From the NCBI GenBank assembly GCA_024743055.1, contig JANSXH010000007.1:62001-126000 (forward strand): 64,000 nt of DNA. Reading direction: 5' to 3'. The position numbers were made by a program, and so were the translations under genes. The DNA is from Pseudomonadota bacterium. GTDB taxonomy: Bacteria; Pseudomonadota; Alphaproteobacteria; Sneathiellales; Sneathiellaceae. The notes beneath the pieces were generated by a model. It was not told the origin of the DNA. It did no database searches and saw only the letters and a program-made list of their open reading frames with translations. This document shows, piece after piece, positions 9,501-18,118 of this stretch; position 1 is the first letter of the stretch; each line of letters begins with the position of its first letter.

Positions 9501-9854
9501 AACAACCAGAATGGTCATCAGGAAGCGTTACATGACGCGTTCATTGCCAAGCCTGTGAGCTTTTCCATTCTTCTGGAACAAATAAGGGTTTTGCTCAATC
9601 TCGAATGGACAGAAGATATTCAAAAAGCAAATACGGATGCCACAAAAGTAACCCTTCATGAGATTGACAGAGCTAAGATCATCTCAATGGCTAAAATCGG
9701 CAATGCCTCGGCAATAAGATCGCATCTGGATCAAATGGAAACCGATGCGCCGGATTTGCAATTGGGTCTGAAACCCTTGCGCCAACGACTTTCAGATTTT
9801 GATCTTAAAGGATTGATAAAAGACTTAGAGGCACCTGCAGATGACATTGCCTGA
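6519..9854 (+). CDS. Hybrid sensor histidine kinase with NCS1-type (cytosine/purine/allantoin) permease sensor domain and C-terminal receiver
   Basis: 1111 aa in one reading frame. Residues about 40-490 are polytopic and resemble NCS1 family permeases (TNTALGSISFLALEAIGGAI opening, many TM helices). Residues about 497-541 form a Cys-rich linker with nine cysteines (CCICE, ADCPYYEGRICSLCC, SVCRDAC). Two more TM helices (about 565-620) and a charged helical segment follow. The HisKA box is SHELRTPLNA with phospho-His about 674, followed by a HATPase (GTGLGLTITKLLVEMMGG). A receiver has its phospho-Asp about 958 (LFLLDVDLPD). A helical C-terminal tail of about 90 aa follows. It overlaps the downstream response-regulator gene by 14 nt and diverges from the amide operon, so it probably senses an amide, ureide or related N-compound through the permease module. 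The start could also be the ATG at 6540. Confidence 0.85.
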   Translation: MKPVFGVMRERRRYNQWVANETLEDFALRYTARRARRWSYLRVTNTALGSISFLALEAIGGAITLRYGFDTAITAIMLVGFILFLTGIPISYYAAKYGVDIDLLTRGAGFGYIGSTITSLIYASFTFLFFALEAAILSFALELCFGIPLWLGYILNALVVIPLVTHGFTKISKFQAWTQPFWIILQVVPFLFLAYAGYTTESWTTFPGIGPAEAGGMTLVMLGAASGVVFSLIAQIGEQVDFLRFLPEPKTKIEKRKWWASVLAAGPGWTILGVGKMLAGSFLLTFAISLGVGPDVASDPNQMYFAAFNQAIENPLLVLGLTGTFVILSQLKINVTNAYAGSIAWSNFFSRLTHSHPGRVVWMVFNVAIALMLMNLGVFGALEATLAFYSHVALAWIGAIVSDLVINKSIGLSPPHIEFRRAYLYDINPVGLGSMGGACVASFLAYSGLFGETAMSLSSFIALFTAVVLAPIIAYATKGQYYIARTPLDLPKDLHSCCICEYRFDAEDMADCPYYEGRICSLCCSLDSVCRDACRPTASLDTQTNTFLNWLFPQKIVLLLQSRMAHFLILASIISGLIGVLLWIIRSQAGTDSLDITLALIFCGLIFIVGVSVWLYILAHESQAAAWRESNLQSQRLMREIRAHHRTDAELQDARDKAEAANQAKSRYMMGLSHELRTPLNAIFGYAQILYKDPNTPPNRREAVSVIRRSAEHLSGLIEGLLDISKVEAGRIEIYKDRIDFALFMSQLASIFEMQAAEKGIGFSYKVMSKLPAWIATDEKRLRQVLMNLLSNAIRYTESGEVKLILSYRNEVAHFEVIDTGIGIPTDKIDNIWKPFERAGVKTVRGTGLGLTITKLLVEMMGGEIRVQSTPGKGSAFNLRMMLPTVHRNSVPNESLNSRITGYSGNRRSIFVLDDETDHLKLIETLLEPLGFKLYLASGLDIAEDMLKMSTPDLFLLDVDLPDVSGWDFAAKLRQGAYPASPIVMVSAHALEGENNQNGHQEALHDAFIAKPVSFSILLEQIRVLLNLEWTEDIQKANTDATKVTLHEIDRAKIISMAKIGNASAIRSHLDQMETDAPDLQLGLKPLRQRLSDFDLKGLIKDLEAPADDIA

Positions 9855-10776
9855 GTTTGACCAAGTTCGTCAGATCGTACTGGTCGTTGATGACAGCCCA
9901 GAATCCTTGTCTATGGTCGCTAGCGCTATAGAGGAAGCAGGAATGACTGTGCTGGTAGCCCGAGATGGCCAGACAGCATTGGAACTTACAAAAAGAATTC
10001 AGCCGGATGTCGTTCTGATGGACGCGCTCATGCCAGGGTTGGACGGCTTTGAGACTTGTGAACGTCTCAAGTCAGGGCCGGACATGATACAGGCTCCGAT
10101 CATCTTTATGACGGGGCTCAGCGAGCCACAACATATCCTGCGGGGATTGGAAGTCGGTGGTGTGGACTACGTGACGAAACCCGTCAATCCAGACGAATTG
10201 ATTGCACGCTTAAGTGTCCATTTAACAAATGCCAAGATGATTGAAAGCGCGCGGAACGCCCTGGATGCCGGGGGTAGGCCCGTCTTGGCCGTAACTCAGG
10301 CTGGTAATTTGATCTGGACTTCACCCGATGCGAAAAAGCTGACGGAGGAACTATCAGGGTTCATCAACACGGATAACGCTATTACCGATACTCGGTTTCT
10401 CGAATGGTTGTCTGAACTTGTCAAAACACCTCTTTCAAAATCCCTTCCACTGGAACTGGGGGAAAAAGAAAATCGCATGGAGTTTTGCCTATTAGGTGTT
10501 CGTACACGATCAGAGATTTTACTCTCAGTAGAAAAAGTATCTGATTCAGAACCAGAAGAACTGCTTATCGATGAGTTTTCGCTTACAGCACGTGAGGCGG
10601 AGATACTGATTTGGCTGTCCAAAGGGAAAACAAACCGCGATATCGGTGACATTCTCTCGATCAGTAATCGCACGGTCAATAAGCACCTTGAGCAGATATT
10701 CCAGAAATTAGGCGTTGATAACAGAACTTCCGCAGCCGTCATAACAGATAGAATTTGCAGACAAATGGAAGCATAA
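9841..10776 (+). CDS. Response regulator, receiver plus LuxR-type DNA-binding domain
   Basis: 311 aa. An N-terminal receiver (residues 13-130; acidic pocket VVDDSP, phospho-Asp in VVLMDALMPG, Lys in YVTKPVNPDEL) is joined through a linker of about 100 residues to a C-terminal LuxR/NarL helix-turn-helix (LTAREAEILIWLSKGKTNRDI, then ISNRTVNKHLEQIF). It overlaps the kinase gene by 14 nt, implying translational coupling and a cognate pair. The likely target is the divergent urt-fmd promoter. The linker has no recognisable domain. Confidence 0.88.
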   Translation: MTLPEFDQVRQIVLVVDDSPESLSMVASAIEEAGMTVLVARDGQTALELTKRIQPDVVLMDALMPGLDGFETCERLKSGPDMIQAPIIFMTGLSEPQHILRGLEVGGVDYVTKPVNPDELIARLSVHLTNAKMIESARNALDAGGRPVLAVTQAGNLIWTSPDAKKLTEELSGFINTDNAITDTRFLEWLSELVKTPLSKSLPLELGEKENRMEFCLLGVRTRSEILLSVEKVSDSEPEELLIDEFSLTAREAEILIWLSKGKTNRDIGDILSISNRTVNKHLEQIFQKLGVDNRTSAAVITDRICRQMEA

Positions 10777-10837
10777 GGGGTCGCCGCTGTCACATAAACT
10801 TTGCGGTGAGAAGATTAATGATGATCTGGTCTTTGTC

Positions 10838-11650
10838 TCATTGGCCCATCCCCATTTCCTTCAATCTTTGTGCGCGTTCTTCGGGGAAAGGATGGGTCCT
10901 CAAGATCCCGTTGGTTAGTTCATCAAACCCGTTTCCTGCGCCGGCCTGCTGTCTAAGGATCTCAAAAAGCCGGACGGAAACGTCTTTTGATCCATTGGCT
11001 TCCTTGAGAATACGGTACCCCCAAGCATCGGCCTCAAATTCCTGCTGGCGTGAATAGCCGCTGGCCAGAACTGATTGCGTGCTGTCGGTCACCGACGGCA
11101 AGACGCCGAGGAAGGACTTGAGCAGACTGAATATCAATTCCCGCCCCATGGAGCGAAGATGATCCCGCCCCGCAAAATGGCCTAACTCATGGCCGAGTAC
11201 GAAGAGCAGATCATCGTCATTTTTGACCAGTTTCATTAGCCCGGAGTAAACCTCTATGCGGCCTCCGGGTAGCGCCACAGCGTTTACCGTCGGATTGTCG
11301 ACAGCAACCGCGTAAAATGGGTAGGCGGGAAGCTTGAGAAAAACCTCTTTTGGGATTCTGGCGAATACCCGGTCAAGTCGTCGCTGATCCGCAGATTTGG
11401 TCTTGGATTGCGTCCTGTCATTTTTACCCTGCCAGATTTTCGCTTCGAGCTCCGGGGGGATGTACGGGACAATCAGGTTGGCAACAGCGCCCGAGGCAAA
11501 ATAAAGAAGCGCCAGAAAAACCAAAACACCAACCAGAAGTTTACCAAACTCGCGGAGGGGAGATGTATTTGATACATTTGCAGCTGTATCCAAATCTACA
11601 GCCTTAAATTCAACCTTTTCCTCGTCCTTTTTAGTTTTCATCCTGATCAA
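10838..11650 (-). CDS. M48-family membrane-anchored zinc metallopeptidase
   Basis: 270 aa from a TTG at 11650, or 267 aa from the ATG at 11641; neither has a strong Shine-Dalgarno. A charged N-terminus precedes one TM helix (residues 37-57), then a periplasmic M48 domain. The zinc motif HELGH (154-158) and a downstream QQEFEADAWG segment supplying the third ligand Glu are present. M48 proteins with this layout are probably involved in envelope protein quality control. It follows two YbjQ-like genes at 9 nt and 1 nt spacing, so the three are likely co-transcribed. Confidence 0.85.
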   Translation of the reverse strand: MIRMKTKKDEEKVEFKAVDLDTAANVSNTSPLREFGKLLVGVLVFLALLYFASGAVANLIVPYIPPELEAKIWQGKNDRTQSKTKSADQRRLDRVFARIPKEVFLKLPAYPFYAVAVDNPTVNAVALPGGRIEVYSGLMKLVKNDDDLLFVLGHELGHFAGRDHLRSMGRELIFSLLKSFLGVLPSVTDSTQSVLASGYSRQQEFEADAWGYRILKEANGSKDVSVRLFEILRQQAGAGNGFDELTNGILRTHPFPEERAQRLKEMGMGQ

Positions 11651-11659
11651 TTTTCATCG

Positions 11660-12103
11660 TCATATCCTAGGGTTTTGATAAACGGCAGTCCCATAGGCAA
11701 CAGCTTCAAACATTCCCGGCCGTATGCTCGACGTCGCAATTCTGCAGCAAGCAATTTCGATGCAGTTATCGCGGGCGTTTTCCTTCATCCGCAGGATAGC
11801 TTCTCGCCTTGCGCGATCCAGAAGTGATTCATAAGCACTTATATTGCCGCCAAACAATCCCTTTAATCCCGCGAAAGCTCGTTTAAAATAGTCCGATCCT
11901 ATGACGGCGCTCCCGACAACCAATTCCGTTTCGGCGAGGCCGTGCTCTGCAAGAATTTCATCATTAATGGAAACGGGAATGGCCCTGGCTGCAGATTCAC
12001 GCCTCGACAAGTTCCTAAAATGTCTTTTTTCAACAAAGCTGCCTGTTAAATAGGTGAGTACAATGGCACCCACTGCGAAGATGATTTCGATATATCCAAG
12101 CAT
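11660..12103 (-). CDS. YbjQ/DUF74-like protein with N-terminal membrane anchor
   Basis: 147 aa. Residues 4-22 form a TM helix. The C-terminal 100 residues carry the YbjQ (DUF74, putative heavy-metal binding) pattern: ELVVGSAVIGSDYFKRAFAGLKGLFGG, then YESLLDRARREAILRM, then an Ile/Ala-rich strand ending in AYGTAV. It is an evident paralogue of the next gene, which shares FGG(E/N)I..Y..LL..AR..A..RM and (V/A)YGTAV but lacks the anchor. Function is unknown. The pair plus M48 protease suggests an envelope role (inference). Confidence 0.75.
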   Translation of the reverse strand: MLGYIEIIFAVGAIVLTYLTGSFVEKRHFRNLSRRESAARAIPVSINDEILAEHGLAETELVVGSAVIGSDYFKRAFAGLKGLFGGNISAYESLLDRARREAILRMKENARDNCIEIACCRIATSSIRPGMFEAVAYGTAVYQNPRI

Positions 12104-12104
12104 T

Positions 12105-12419
12105 TTATTTAACTACGACAGCGGTGCCATAAACATAAATTTCTGCGGCGCCAGATGTTATCGCCGAGGTCGCCATACGAACATTGATAATCGCATTCGC
12201 GCCGGCTTGTTCCGCCTGACTAACCATACGCTGGACAGCTGTTTCTCGAGCTGACTCCAAAAGATCCGTATAGGAGCCAATTTCACCACCGAAAAAGTTT
12301 TTGATACCTGCAAGGATGTCGTTTCCCACATGCTTCGCTTTGACCGTACTCCCTGACACAACACCAAAATGCGTAACAATCTTCATTTCGGGAACGTGAT
12401 TTATAGTTGTAATAATCAA
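12105..12419 (-). CDS. YbjQ family protein (DUF74)
   Basis: 104 aa, typical YbjQ length. It begins MIITTIN, the classic YbjQ opening, from a TTG codon with GAAGG eight nt upstream; the internal ATG at 12386 has no such site. It contains the FFGGEIGSYTDLLESARETA block and ends VYGTAVVVK. Family members form pentamers and are labelled putative heavy-metal-binding, without firm function. The gap to the following paralogue is 1 nt. The 256-nt stretch between this gene and the acetyltransferase is AT-rich and shows nothing I recognise apart from the presumed promoter. Confidence 0.82.
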   Translation of the reverse strand: MIITTINHVPEMKIVTHFGVVSGSTVKAKHVGNDILAGIKNFFGGEIGSYTDLLESARETAVQRMVSQAEQAGANAIINVRMATSAITSGAAEIYVYGTAVVVK

Positions 12420-12675
12420 TGTCTATTTCCTTCTTTAATCGTGCCAAAGCAAATTTTCAACCCAACCACAAATGACACTCGCAACGATTTTATATATATC
12501 AGGAAAACAACTAAAATATCATTAATTATATTCTTCTTGAAAGCTATCTCCTTAGCCGCAAAAAACTCGAATTTAAACGCGAAACCGCTCTTGCCGAATG
12601 GCGCCCGATTGCTGCATAAATTGCACAGTCCCGCCTCTTTTCGTCGCGTGCTGGTTTTCCTCTGACAATGCCCGT

Positions 12676-13218
12676 CTAGTTTTCATAAATATCGGCAAAT
12701 GGTATCGGCTGAAAAGGCGCCGCATTGTTGCCCTGGATTTTCATGCCCCACCAACCGACGTCGTGCCAACTTCCAAGCTTAAATCCGACGTCTTTGTAGA
12801 TACCAATTGGTTTGAACCCCATTGCTTCATGAAGTCCGATACTCGCTTCATTTGGTAAGGTTATTCCGGCAAAAGCGTTGACAATGCCCTGCTTGACCAA
12901 AATTTCTAACAGTCCAGTGTAGAGCGATCGTCCAACGCCCTGTCTGTGTGCTGATGGATCAACGTATATGCTGACATCACAAGACCACTGATAGGCAGGG
13001 CGACTACGATGCGGTCCTGCATATGCGTAAGCGACTATTTTTCCGGAATCCTCTGAGACGAGCCAAGGATACTGTCGCAATGTTGCTTTTATCCTTTCGG
13101 CCATTGCCGCCGGTTCCGGAATTTCGGTTTCAAAAGAAATAGCTGTATCGCTTACGATGGGGGCGTAAATGTCTGCAATTGCTTCCGCATCGGTTACTCT
13201 GGCCACTCGAATGTTCAA
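12676..13218 (-). CDS. GNAT acetyltransferase, phosphinothricin/methionine sulfoximine acetyltransferase-like
   Basis: About 180 aa. It is an N-acetyltransferase with the acetyl-CoA loop QGVGRSLY (HRQGVG) and the family-specific opening IRVARVTDAEAIADIYAPIV and C-terminal GFKLGSWHDVGWW, characteristic of the Pat/Bar/MddA group that acetylates phosphinothricin-like or methionine derivative amino acids. The start is taken as TTG at 13218 (NIRVAR) because CAGGGGAG lies 7 nt upstream; a GTG at 13248 would overlap the ilvD stop. The native substrate is unknown. Same strand as ilvD, 30 nt downstream. Confidence 0.8.
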   Translation of the reverse strand: MNIRVARVTDAEAIADIYAPIVSDTAISFETEIPEPAAMAERIKATLRQYPWLVSEDSGKIVAYAYAGPHRSRPAYQWSCDVSIYVDPSAHRQGVGRSLYTGLLEILVKQGIVNAFAGITLPNEASIGLHEAMGFKPIGIYKDVGFKLGSWHDVGWWGMKIQGNNAAPFQPIPFADIYEN

Positions 13219-13248
13219 TTTTTTACTCCCCTGACGAATTCCCGTCAC

Positions 13249-15081
13249 CTAATCAACTGGAATTACTCTAACGGCTCCTTTAGACGCACTTGAAACAAAT
13301 TTTGAATATTGCCGAAGCGCCGTTGAGATACGTCGCTCCCGGTTGGCCGGACGCCATACTGAACCCAAAATATTTCTCCGTCTATCGAGCTCTTCTTTTG
13401 GAACAAGCAATTCAAGTCGCCGACATTCAATATCAATCGAAATCTTGTCACCATTTTTCACCAGCGCAATCAAGCCACCCTCCGCGGCTTCCGGAGAAAT
13501 ATGGCCGATTGATAGTCCGGCAGAACCTCCTGAAAACCGGCCGTCTGTGATGATGGCGCAGCGCTGATCAAGACCAACAGACTTTAGATAAGTCGTCGGA
13601 TACAACATTTCCTGCATCCCTGGTCCGCCCTTGGGACCTTCATACCGAACAACAACAACATCTCCGGCAGAAACTTTACCTTCTAGGATTCCTGCCACGG
13701 CTTCTTCCTGAGATTCAAAAACGATCGCAGGCCCCTCAAACAAAGCAAGTTCCTCGGTGATCGCTGCCGTCTTGATGATGCAACCTTCCTCAGCCAAATT
13801 GCCAGACAAGATCGCCAACCCTCCATCCTGTGAATAGGCATGTTCCCTTTGCCTTATGCATCCCTTTTCACGGTCCGTGTCAGCGTCCTCATAGGTTTTA
13901 CCCTGGCTGAACGGTTCAATGGTTCGAATACCCCCTGGAGCCGCTTTGTAAAACGTTAGAAGTTCCTTAGAATTGCTTTGAATGATGTCCCACTGTGCGA
14001 GATATGCACTAACCGATTTACTATGGCACATTGGTATATCTTGATGGATGAGACCGGCGCGATCCAGCTCCCCAAGAATACCGGCGATTCCGCCGGCCCT
14101 ATGGAGGTCTTCCATGTGATACTTCGAAGTCGAAGGTGCCAGTTTACACAGATGGGGAGTGTTCTTTGAGAGCCTATCGATATCTGCCATGGAGAAATCC
14201 ACACCCGCTTCGTTTGCCATTGCGAGCACATGAAGGATCGTATTTGTTGACCCCCCCATTGTGATATCCATGACCATCGCGTTTTCAAATGCTTTGAAAG
14301 AAGCGATACCCCTTGGAAGAGCTGTACCGTCGTCTTTTTGATACCACCGATTTGCGAGATCGACGATAACACGACCCGCCTCCTCAAACAGGTGCTTTCG
14401 GTTTATATGCGTCGCGAGTATCGTCCCATTTCCCGGAAGTGCCAGCCCCATCGCCTCGGCAATACAATTCATCGAATTTGCACTGAACATACCTGAACAG
14501 GAACCGCATGTCGGGCAGGCAGAACGTTCCAATACATCCACATCTTCCTCCGGAACTTCTGGATCCGCTCCGGCCACCATCATGTCTATCAGGTCAGTTG
14601 ATTTCGTACCGGTTGAAAGTTCGGATTTGCCGGCTTCCATAGGGCCGCCGGAAACGAAAATGGTCGGAATATTTAGACGCATAGCCGCGATCAGCATGCC
14701 GGGTGTGATCTTATCGCAATTGGAAATACATACCATGGCGTCCACACAGTGAGCGTTGATCATATATTCGATCGAATCCGCAATTATTTCACGCGATGGA
14801 AGACTATACAGCATGCCTTCATGACCCATGGCGATCCCGTCATCAACGGCAATGGTATTAAATTCTCGGGCCACACCTCCGGATTTCCAGATTTCACTGG
14901 CTACGATATCTCCCACATCTTTCAGATGGATATGTCCGGGTACAAATTGCGTATACGAATTGACTACAGCGATGATTGGCTTTGTGAAATCCTCATCTGT
15001 CAAGCCAGTCGCACGCCAGAGGCCGCGTGCCGCAGACATTCTTCTTCCGAAAGTCGATTTTCTAGATCTTAATTCAGGCAT
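13249..15081 (-). CDS. ilvD: Dihydroxy-acid dehydratase
   Basis: 610 aa, the size of the [4Fe-4S] E. coli-type IlvD that dehydrates 2,3-dihydroxy-isovalerate and -methylvalerate in branched-chain amino-acid synthesis. The [20 protein letters not shown] opening, CDKITPGM (Cys122), [19 protein letters not shown] and [14 protein letters not shown] are all present. The ATG at 15081 follows AAAGGGA; the longer frame to 15120 would run into the preceding dctM gene. It lies 12 nt after dctM in the same direction, which is odd for a biosynthetic gene and may mean it works on a sugar acid or hydroxy acid brought in by the TRAP system, although the sequence looks like genuine IlvD. Confidence 0.9.
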   Translation of the reverse strand: MPELRSRKSTFGRRMSAARGLWRATGLTDEDFTKPIIAVVNSYTQFVPGHIHLKDVGDIVASEIWKSGGVAREFNTIAVDDGIAMGHEGMLYSLPSREIIADSIEYMINAHCVDAMVCISNCDKITPGMLIAAMRLNIPTIFVSGGPMEAGKSELSTGTKSTDLIDMMVAGADPEVPEEDVDVLERSACPTCGSCSGMFSANSMNCIAEAMGLALPGNGTILATHINRKHLFEEAGRVIVDLANRWYQKDDGTALPRGIASFKAFENAMVMDITMGGSTNTILHVLAMANEAGVDFSMADIDRLSKNTPHLCKLAPSTSKYHMEDLHRAGGIAGILGELDRAGLIHQDIPMCHSKSVSAYLAQWDIIQSNSKELLTFYKAAPGGIRTIEPFSQGKTYEDADTDREKGCIRQREHAYSQDGGLAILSGNLAEEGCIIKTAAITEELALFEGPAIVFESQEEAVAGILEGKVSAGDVVVVRYEGPKGGPGMQEMLYPTTYLKSVGLDQRCAIITDGRFSGGSAGLSIGHISPEAAEGGLIALVKNGDKISIDIECRRLELLVPKEELDRRRNILGSVWRPANRERRISTALRQYSKFVSSASKGAVRVIPVD

Positions 15082-15092
15082 CTGAAATCCCT

Positions 15093-16454
15093 TTAATTGA
15101 ACATTCTGTTTGGCAGCCACATGGCGACGTCAGGAACAGCTAAGACAATTGCAAGGGCAATTACTTGCAACATGACGAAGGGAATTATTCCCCGATAGAT
15201 TTGGCTAATAGTGACCAGGTTTCGCGCCGTTCCCTTGAGATAGAACAGCGCGAAACCGAAAGGCGGTGTCAGAAAGCTGGTTTGCAGATTGAGTGCGACT
15301 AGAATGGCGAACCAATAGACTGAATCTCCGCTGGAAATATGTGTGCCGAATTCCAGGGTTTGGATAATAGGTGCGAAAATCGGCAAAACGATCAATGTGA
15401 TCTCAATCCAGTCGAAGAAAAAGCCCATCACAAAAATCATTAACATCAGCATGGCGAGAATGCCCCAGGGTCCGATATAGGCAGTGTCCATCAATGTCAG
15501 GACCAGTTCTTCTCCGCCAAATCTGCGAAACAGGTAGGAAAATGCCGTCGCTCCTACAAAAATAAAGAAAATCATCGACACGGTTGTCAGGCTTCTGCTC
15601 AGAACTTCATTAAGGGCCGATAAATTGAGGCGGCCCCGAAACAGGGCAAGTATCAGCGCACCCAGGGCCCCTACTCCGCTCGCCTCCGTAGGTGTCGCAA
15701 ATCCGCCAAGGATTGAACCCAGAACCAATGATATCAAGATCGCTGGCAGGACAAAGCCGGACATCAGCTTCACATAGAGCCGTGTGTGCTCCTCATATTG
15801 CTTGGTTTCTTTTAGTCTTGGCGCAATTTCCGGCTTTATTGCGCTCATGATGATGATGTAGAGGGCGTAAAATGCAGACAGAAGCAAGCCGGGGAACAAC
15901 GCCGCCATAAACAACTTGCCGACGGAAATCGTCAGCAAGTCTCCCATTATGACAAGCATGATTGAGGGGGGAATTAAGATACCCAAGGTGCCTGATGCAG
16001 CGATCGTTCCCGTCGCCAGGGAAGGGCTATAGCCCTGGCGAAGCATCAGTGGTAGCGCCAGCATTGTCAGCATGGCAACCGAAGCGCCGATGATTCCGGT
16101 AGACGCCGCTAAAATTGTCCCCATCAAGGTCACCGAAATCGCCAGCCCGCCTGGGACACGCCTTAAGAGGAGTTGCAGGCCTTCCAACAGGTCTTCTGCA
16201 ATTCCGCTTTTCTCTAGTAATGTTCCCATGAGTACGAACATGGGGACGGCGACCATGACATTGTTTGACATCACGCCGCTGTAAATCCGGTTTACGAGAA
16301 GCGGCATTTGGGCCAGCCGGAGTTCTCCCAAAACAAGACCAATCATCGCAAAGACAAGTGCGATCCCTCCAAGAACCACACCAACCGGCAATCCGGAAAA
16401 TATTAATATTGCCAGGCTGACAAACATCAAGACAGGTAAGAACTCAATGACCAT
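15093..16454 (-). CDS. dctM: TRAP transporter large permease DctM
   Basis: 453-aa polytopic protein with about 12-14 hydrophobic segments and DctM hallmarks ([69 protein letters not shown]). It is slightly longer than the usual 425-430 aa. It forms the Na+-driven permease with DctQ (16 nt upstream) and takes substrate from DctP. Substrate is not evident; the neighbouring ilvD suggests a branched or hydroxy acid only weakly. Confidence 0.88.
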   Translation of the reverse strand: MVIEFLPVLMFVSLAILIFSGLPVGVVLGGIALVFAMIGLVLGELRLAQMPLLVNRIYSGVMSNNVMVAVPMFVLMGTLLEKSGIAEDLLEGLQLLLRRVPGGLAISVTLMGTILAASTGIIGASVAMLTMLALPLMLRQGYSPSLATGTIAASGTLGILIPPSIMLVIMGDLLTISVGKLFMAALFPGLLLSAFYALYIIIMSAIKPEIAPRLKETKQYEEHTRLYVKLMSGFVLPAILISLVLGSILGGFATPTEASGVGALGALILALFRGRLNLSALNEVLSRSLTTVSMIFFIFVGATAFSYLFRRFGGEELVLTLMDTAYIGPWGILAMLMLMIFVMGFFFDWIEITLIVLPIFAPIIQTLEFGTHISSGDSVYWFAILVALNLQTSFLTPPFGFALFYLKGTARNLVTISQIYRGIIPFVMLQVIALAIVLAVPDVAMWLPNRMFN

Positions 16455-16469
16455 GAGAGGTCCCCATAT

Positions 16470-17000
16470 TTAGACAAGCGGCTCAAATGGAGAGCATTCC
16501 TGTGCCTGAGCCCTCAGGCAGACAATGCATCTCGACAGAACCGAACAAGCAGAAAGAATCAAAAGACCCAATCCGATTGTTAAAAAAGATTTGATAATCC
16601 AGCGATGGTCGAGGCCGGTGCCTCCGACGGGGCCTTCATTTGTGACATAGGAACGGAGGGCGTAATCAACGGAGAAGTAGGCAAGCATGCCGAGGTAAGG
16701 GATCATGAATACGATGATGCCAAAGATCTCCAGTTTGAGCTTACCCGACGGTTTGAATTTTTCACGGACAAGGTCGACCCGGACATGTGCATCCTTCAGA
16801 TAGGCGGCCCCGAAGCCCAGCATGACTGCCGCGCCATGTAGATGCCATTCCAGATCCTGAAGTACGATGGAACCCGTGTAAAAGAACTTGCGGCCAACGA
16901 CGTCGTATCCAATGACAAATGCCAGAAGCAGCAGCAGCCAGCGTCCAACAAAATGGCCAGCATGCGGCAGAACCGAGAGATATTGAGCAAGTTTTTCCAT
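16470..17000 (-). CDS. dctQ: TRAP transporter small permease DctQ
   Basis: About 176 aa with four hydrophobic helices, the DctQ layout. The DVVGRKFFYTGSIVLQDLEWHL segment is typical. The ATG at 17000 (MEKLAQYL) follows GGAAACGGAAA; an in-frame upstream start at 17057 adds an atypical extension. It sits between dctP and dctM in the standard P-Q-M order. Confidence 0.82.
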   Translation of the reverse strand: MEKLAQYLSVLPHAGHFVGRWLLLLLAFVIGYDVVGRKFFYTGSIVLQDLEWHLHGAAVMLGFGAAYLKDAHVRVDLVREKFKPSGKLKLEIFGIIVFMIPYLGMLAYFSVDYALRSYVTNEGPVGGTGLDHRWIIKSFLTIGLGLLILSACSVLSRCIVCLRAQAQECSPFEPLV

Positions 17001-17080
17001 TATTTCCGTTTCCAGTAGGGAGAAAAAGTGAGAGCCGGACGCAAGAACGACTCTCATTCTTAGCGTTGACTAAAGAGGCA

Positions 17081-18118
17081 TCAACGCATGTATCCTAACT
17101 CGCGCCATTTTGCGTAGGAGGAACGAAAGGCGCTGTAGGAATCCCAAACTCTCTTGAAGTCGGCATCGGCGGCGGATTGCTCTTCAACAACTTCCGCCCA
17201 AGAGGCTTCCATAGCCTCCAGAATTTCAGGAGACCATCTGTGGAAGACCACCCCTTCGCTCTCAAGTGTCTTAAGGGCTTCAAACTGAATTGCCTCACCC
17301 CACGCAACTGACTCAGCTACCGCCGAGCGACACACTTCATTGATGGCGAATTGCTCATTTTCCTGCAGGTTGTTCCAGACTTCCAAATTGATCAGCAACG
17401 AGAACAGACTGGTTTGTTGATGCCATCCCGGAAAGTAATAGTGCTTTGCGTAATTCTGCATACCAAGACGCAAGTCCAGTGCCGGCATGGATACTTCCGC
17501 CGCATCAATTGTCCCAAGCTCCAGCGCTGGCACCGTATCGCCGACCGGAAGCGTCAGCGCCGAAACACCCAGCTTCTCCATTACTCTGGCACCCAATCCG
17601 AAAAAGCGCATTTTCATGCCTTTAAGATCTTCCACCGAGTTGATCGGATTTCTGAACCACCCGGATGCCTCTGGCGGCAGGGTCGCGCAGAGAATGCTTT
17701 TTATATTGTGCCCTGCCGTAATTTCGTTCCAGATTTCATCCCCGTCCCCAAAGTAATACCAGGCGAGGTACTCGGGTGCTTCAGGCCCAAATGGAACTGA
17801 AGTAAACATGGCGGCGGACGGAATGATACCTTGGGCAAACCCTGGTGAATACCAAGCCGCATCAACAGCACCTGTAGAGACAGCATCCCATGCCTCTGGT
17901 GCCGGCACCAAAGCTCCAGGCTCATGGAATTTCAGCCCCAGATCTCCCCCGGTCAGTACACTCACGCGACGGCCAATATCTTTTCCGATATCTCCGACAA
18001 TTGGAAAGGAGCCCGGATAGACGCTTGTCATATCCAGTTCTTTCGCAGTTGCATTTGTGCCTGCTGTGATAGCTGCTACCAAAGCAGCAGCACCCATTAT
18101 TTTCGTTAACTTGTTCAT
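17081..18118 (-). CDS. dctP: TRAP transporter solute-binding protein DctP
   Basis: 345 aa with a Sec signal peptide (residues 1-25, cleavage after TNATA). The mature part is a DctP/TakP-type binding protein. AWDAVSTGAVDAAWYSPGF and the M-R-F-F-G-L-G-A segment carrying the conserved arginine used to bind carboxylates are visible. GGGAGAA precedes the ATG. It is the first gene of dctPQM and is likely controlled by the divergent AsnC/Lrp gene. Confidence 0.88.
   Translation of the reverse strand: MNKLTKIMGAAALVAAITAGTNATAKELDMTSVYPGSFPIVGDIGKDIGRRVSVLTGGDLGLKFHEPGALVPAPEAWDAVSTGAVDAAWYSPGFAQGIIPSAAMFTSVPFGPEAPEYLAWYYFGDGDEIWNEITAGHNIKSILCATLPPEASGWFRNPINSVEDLKGMKMRFFGLGARVMEKLGVSALTLPVGDTVPALELGTIDAAEVSMPALDLRLGMQNYAKHYYFPGWHQQTSLFSLLINLEVWNNLQENEQFAINEVCRSAVAESVAWGEAIQFEALKTLESEGVVFHRWSPEILEAMEASWAEVVEEQSAADADFKRVWDSYSAFRSSYAKWRELGYMR

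Noticed and set aside
12369-12665. Plus-strand frame between the YbjQ and acetyltransferase genes
   Set aside because: AT-rich intergenic DNA, no recognisable protein features and no Shine-Dalgarno.
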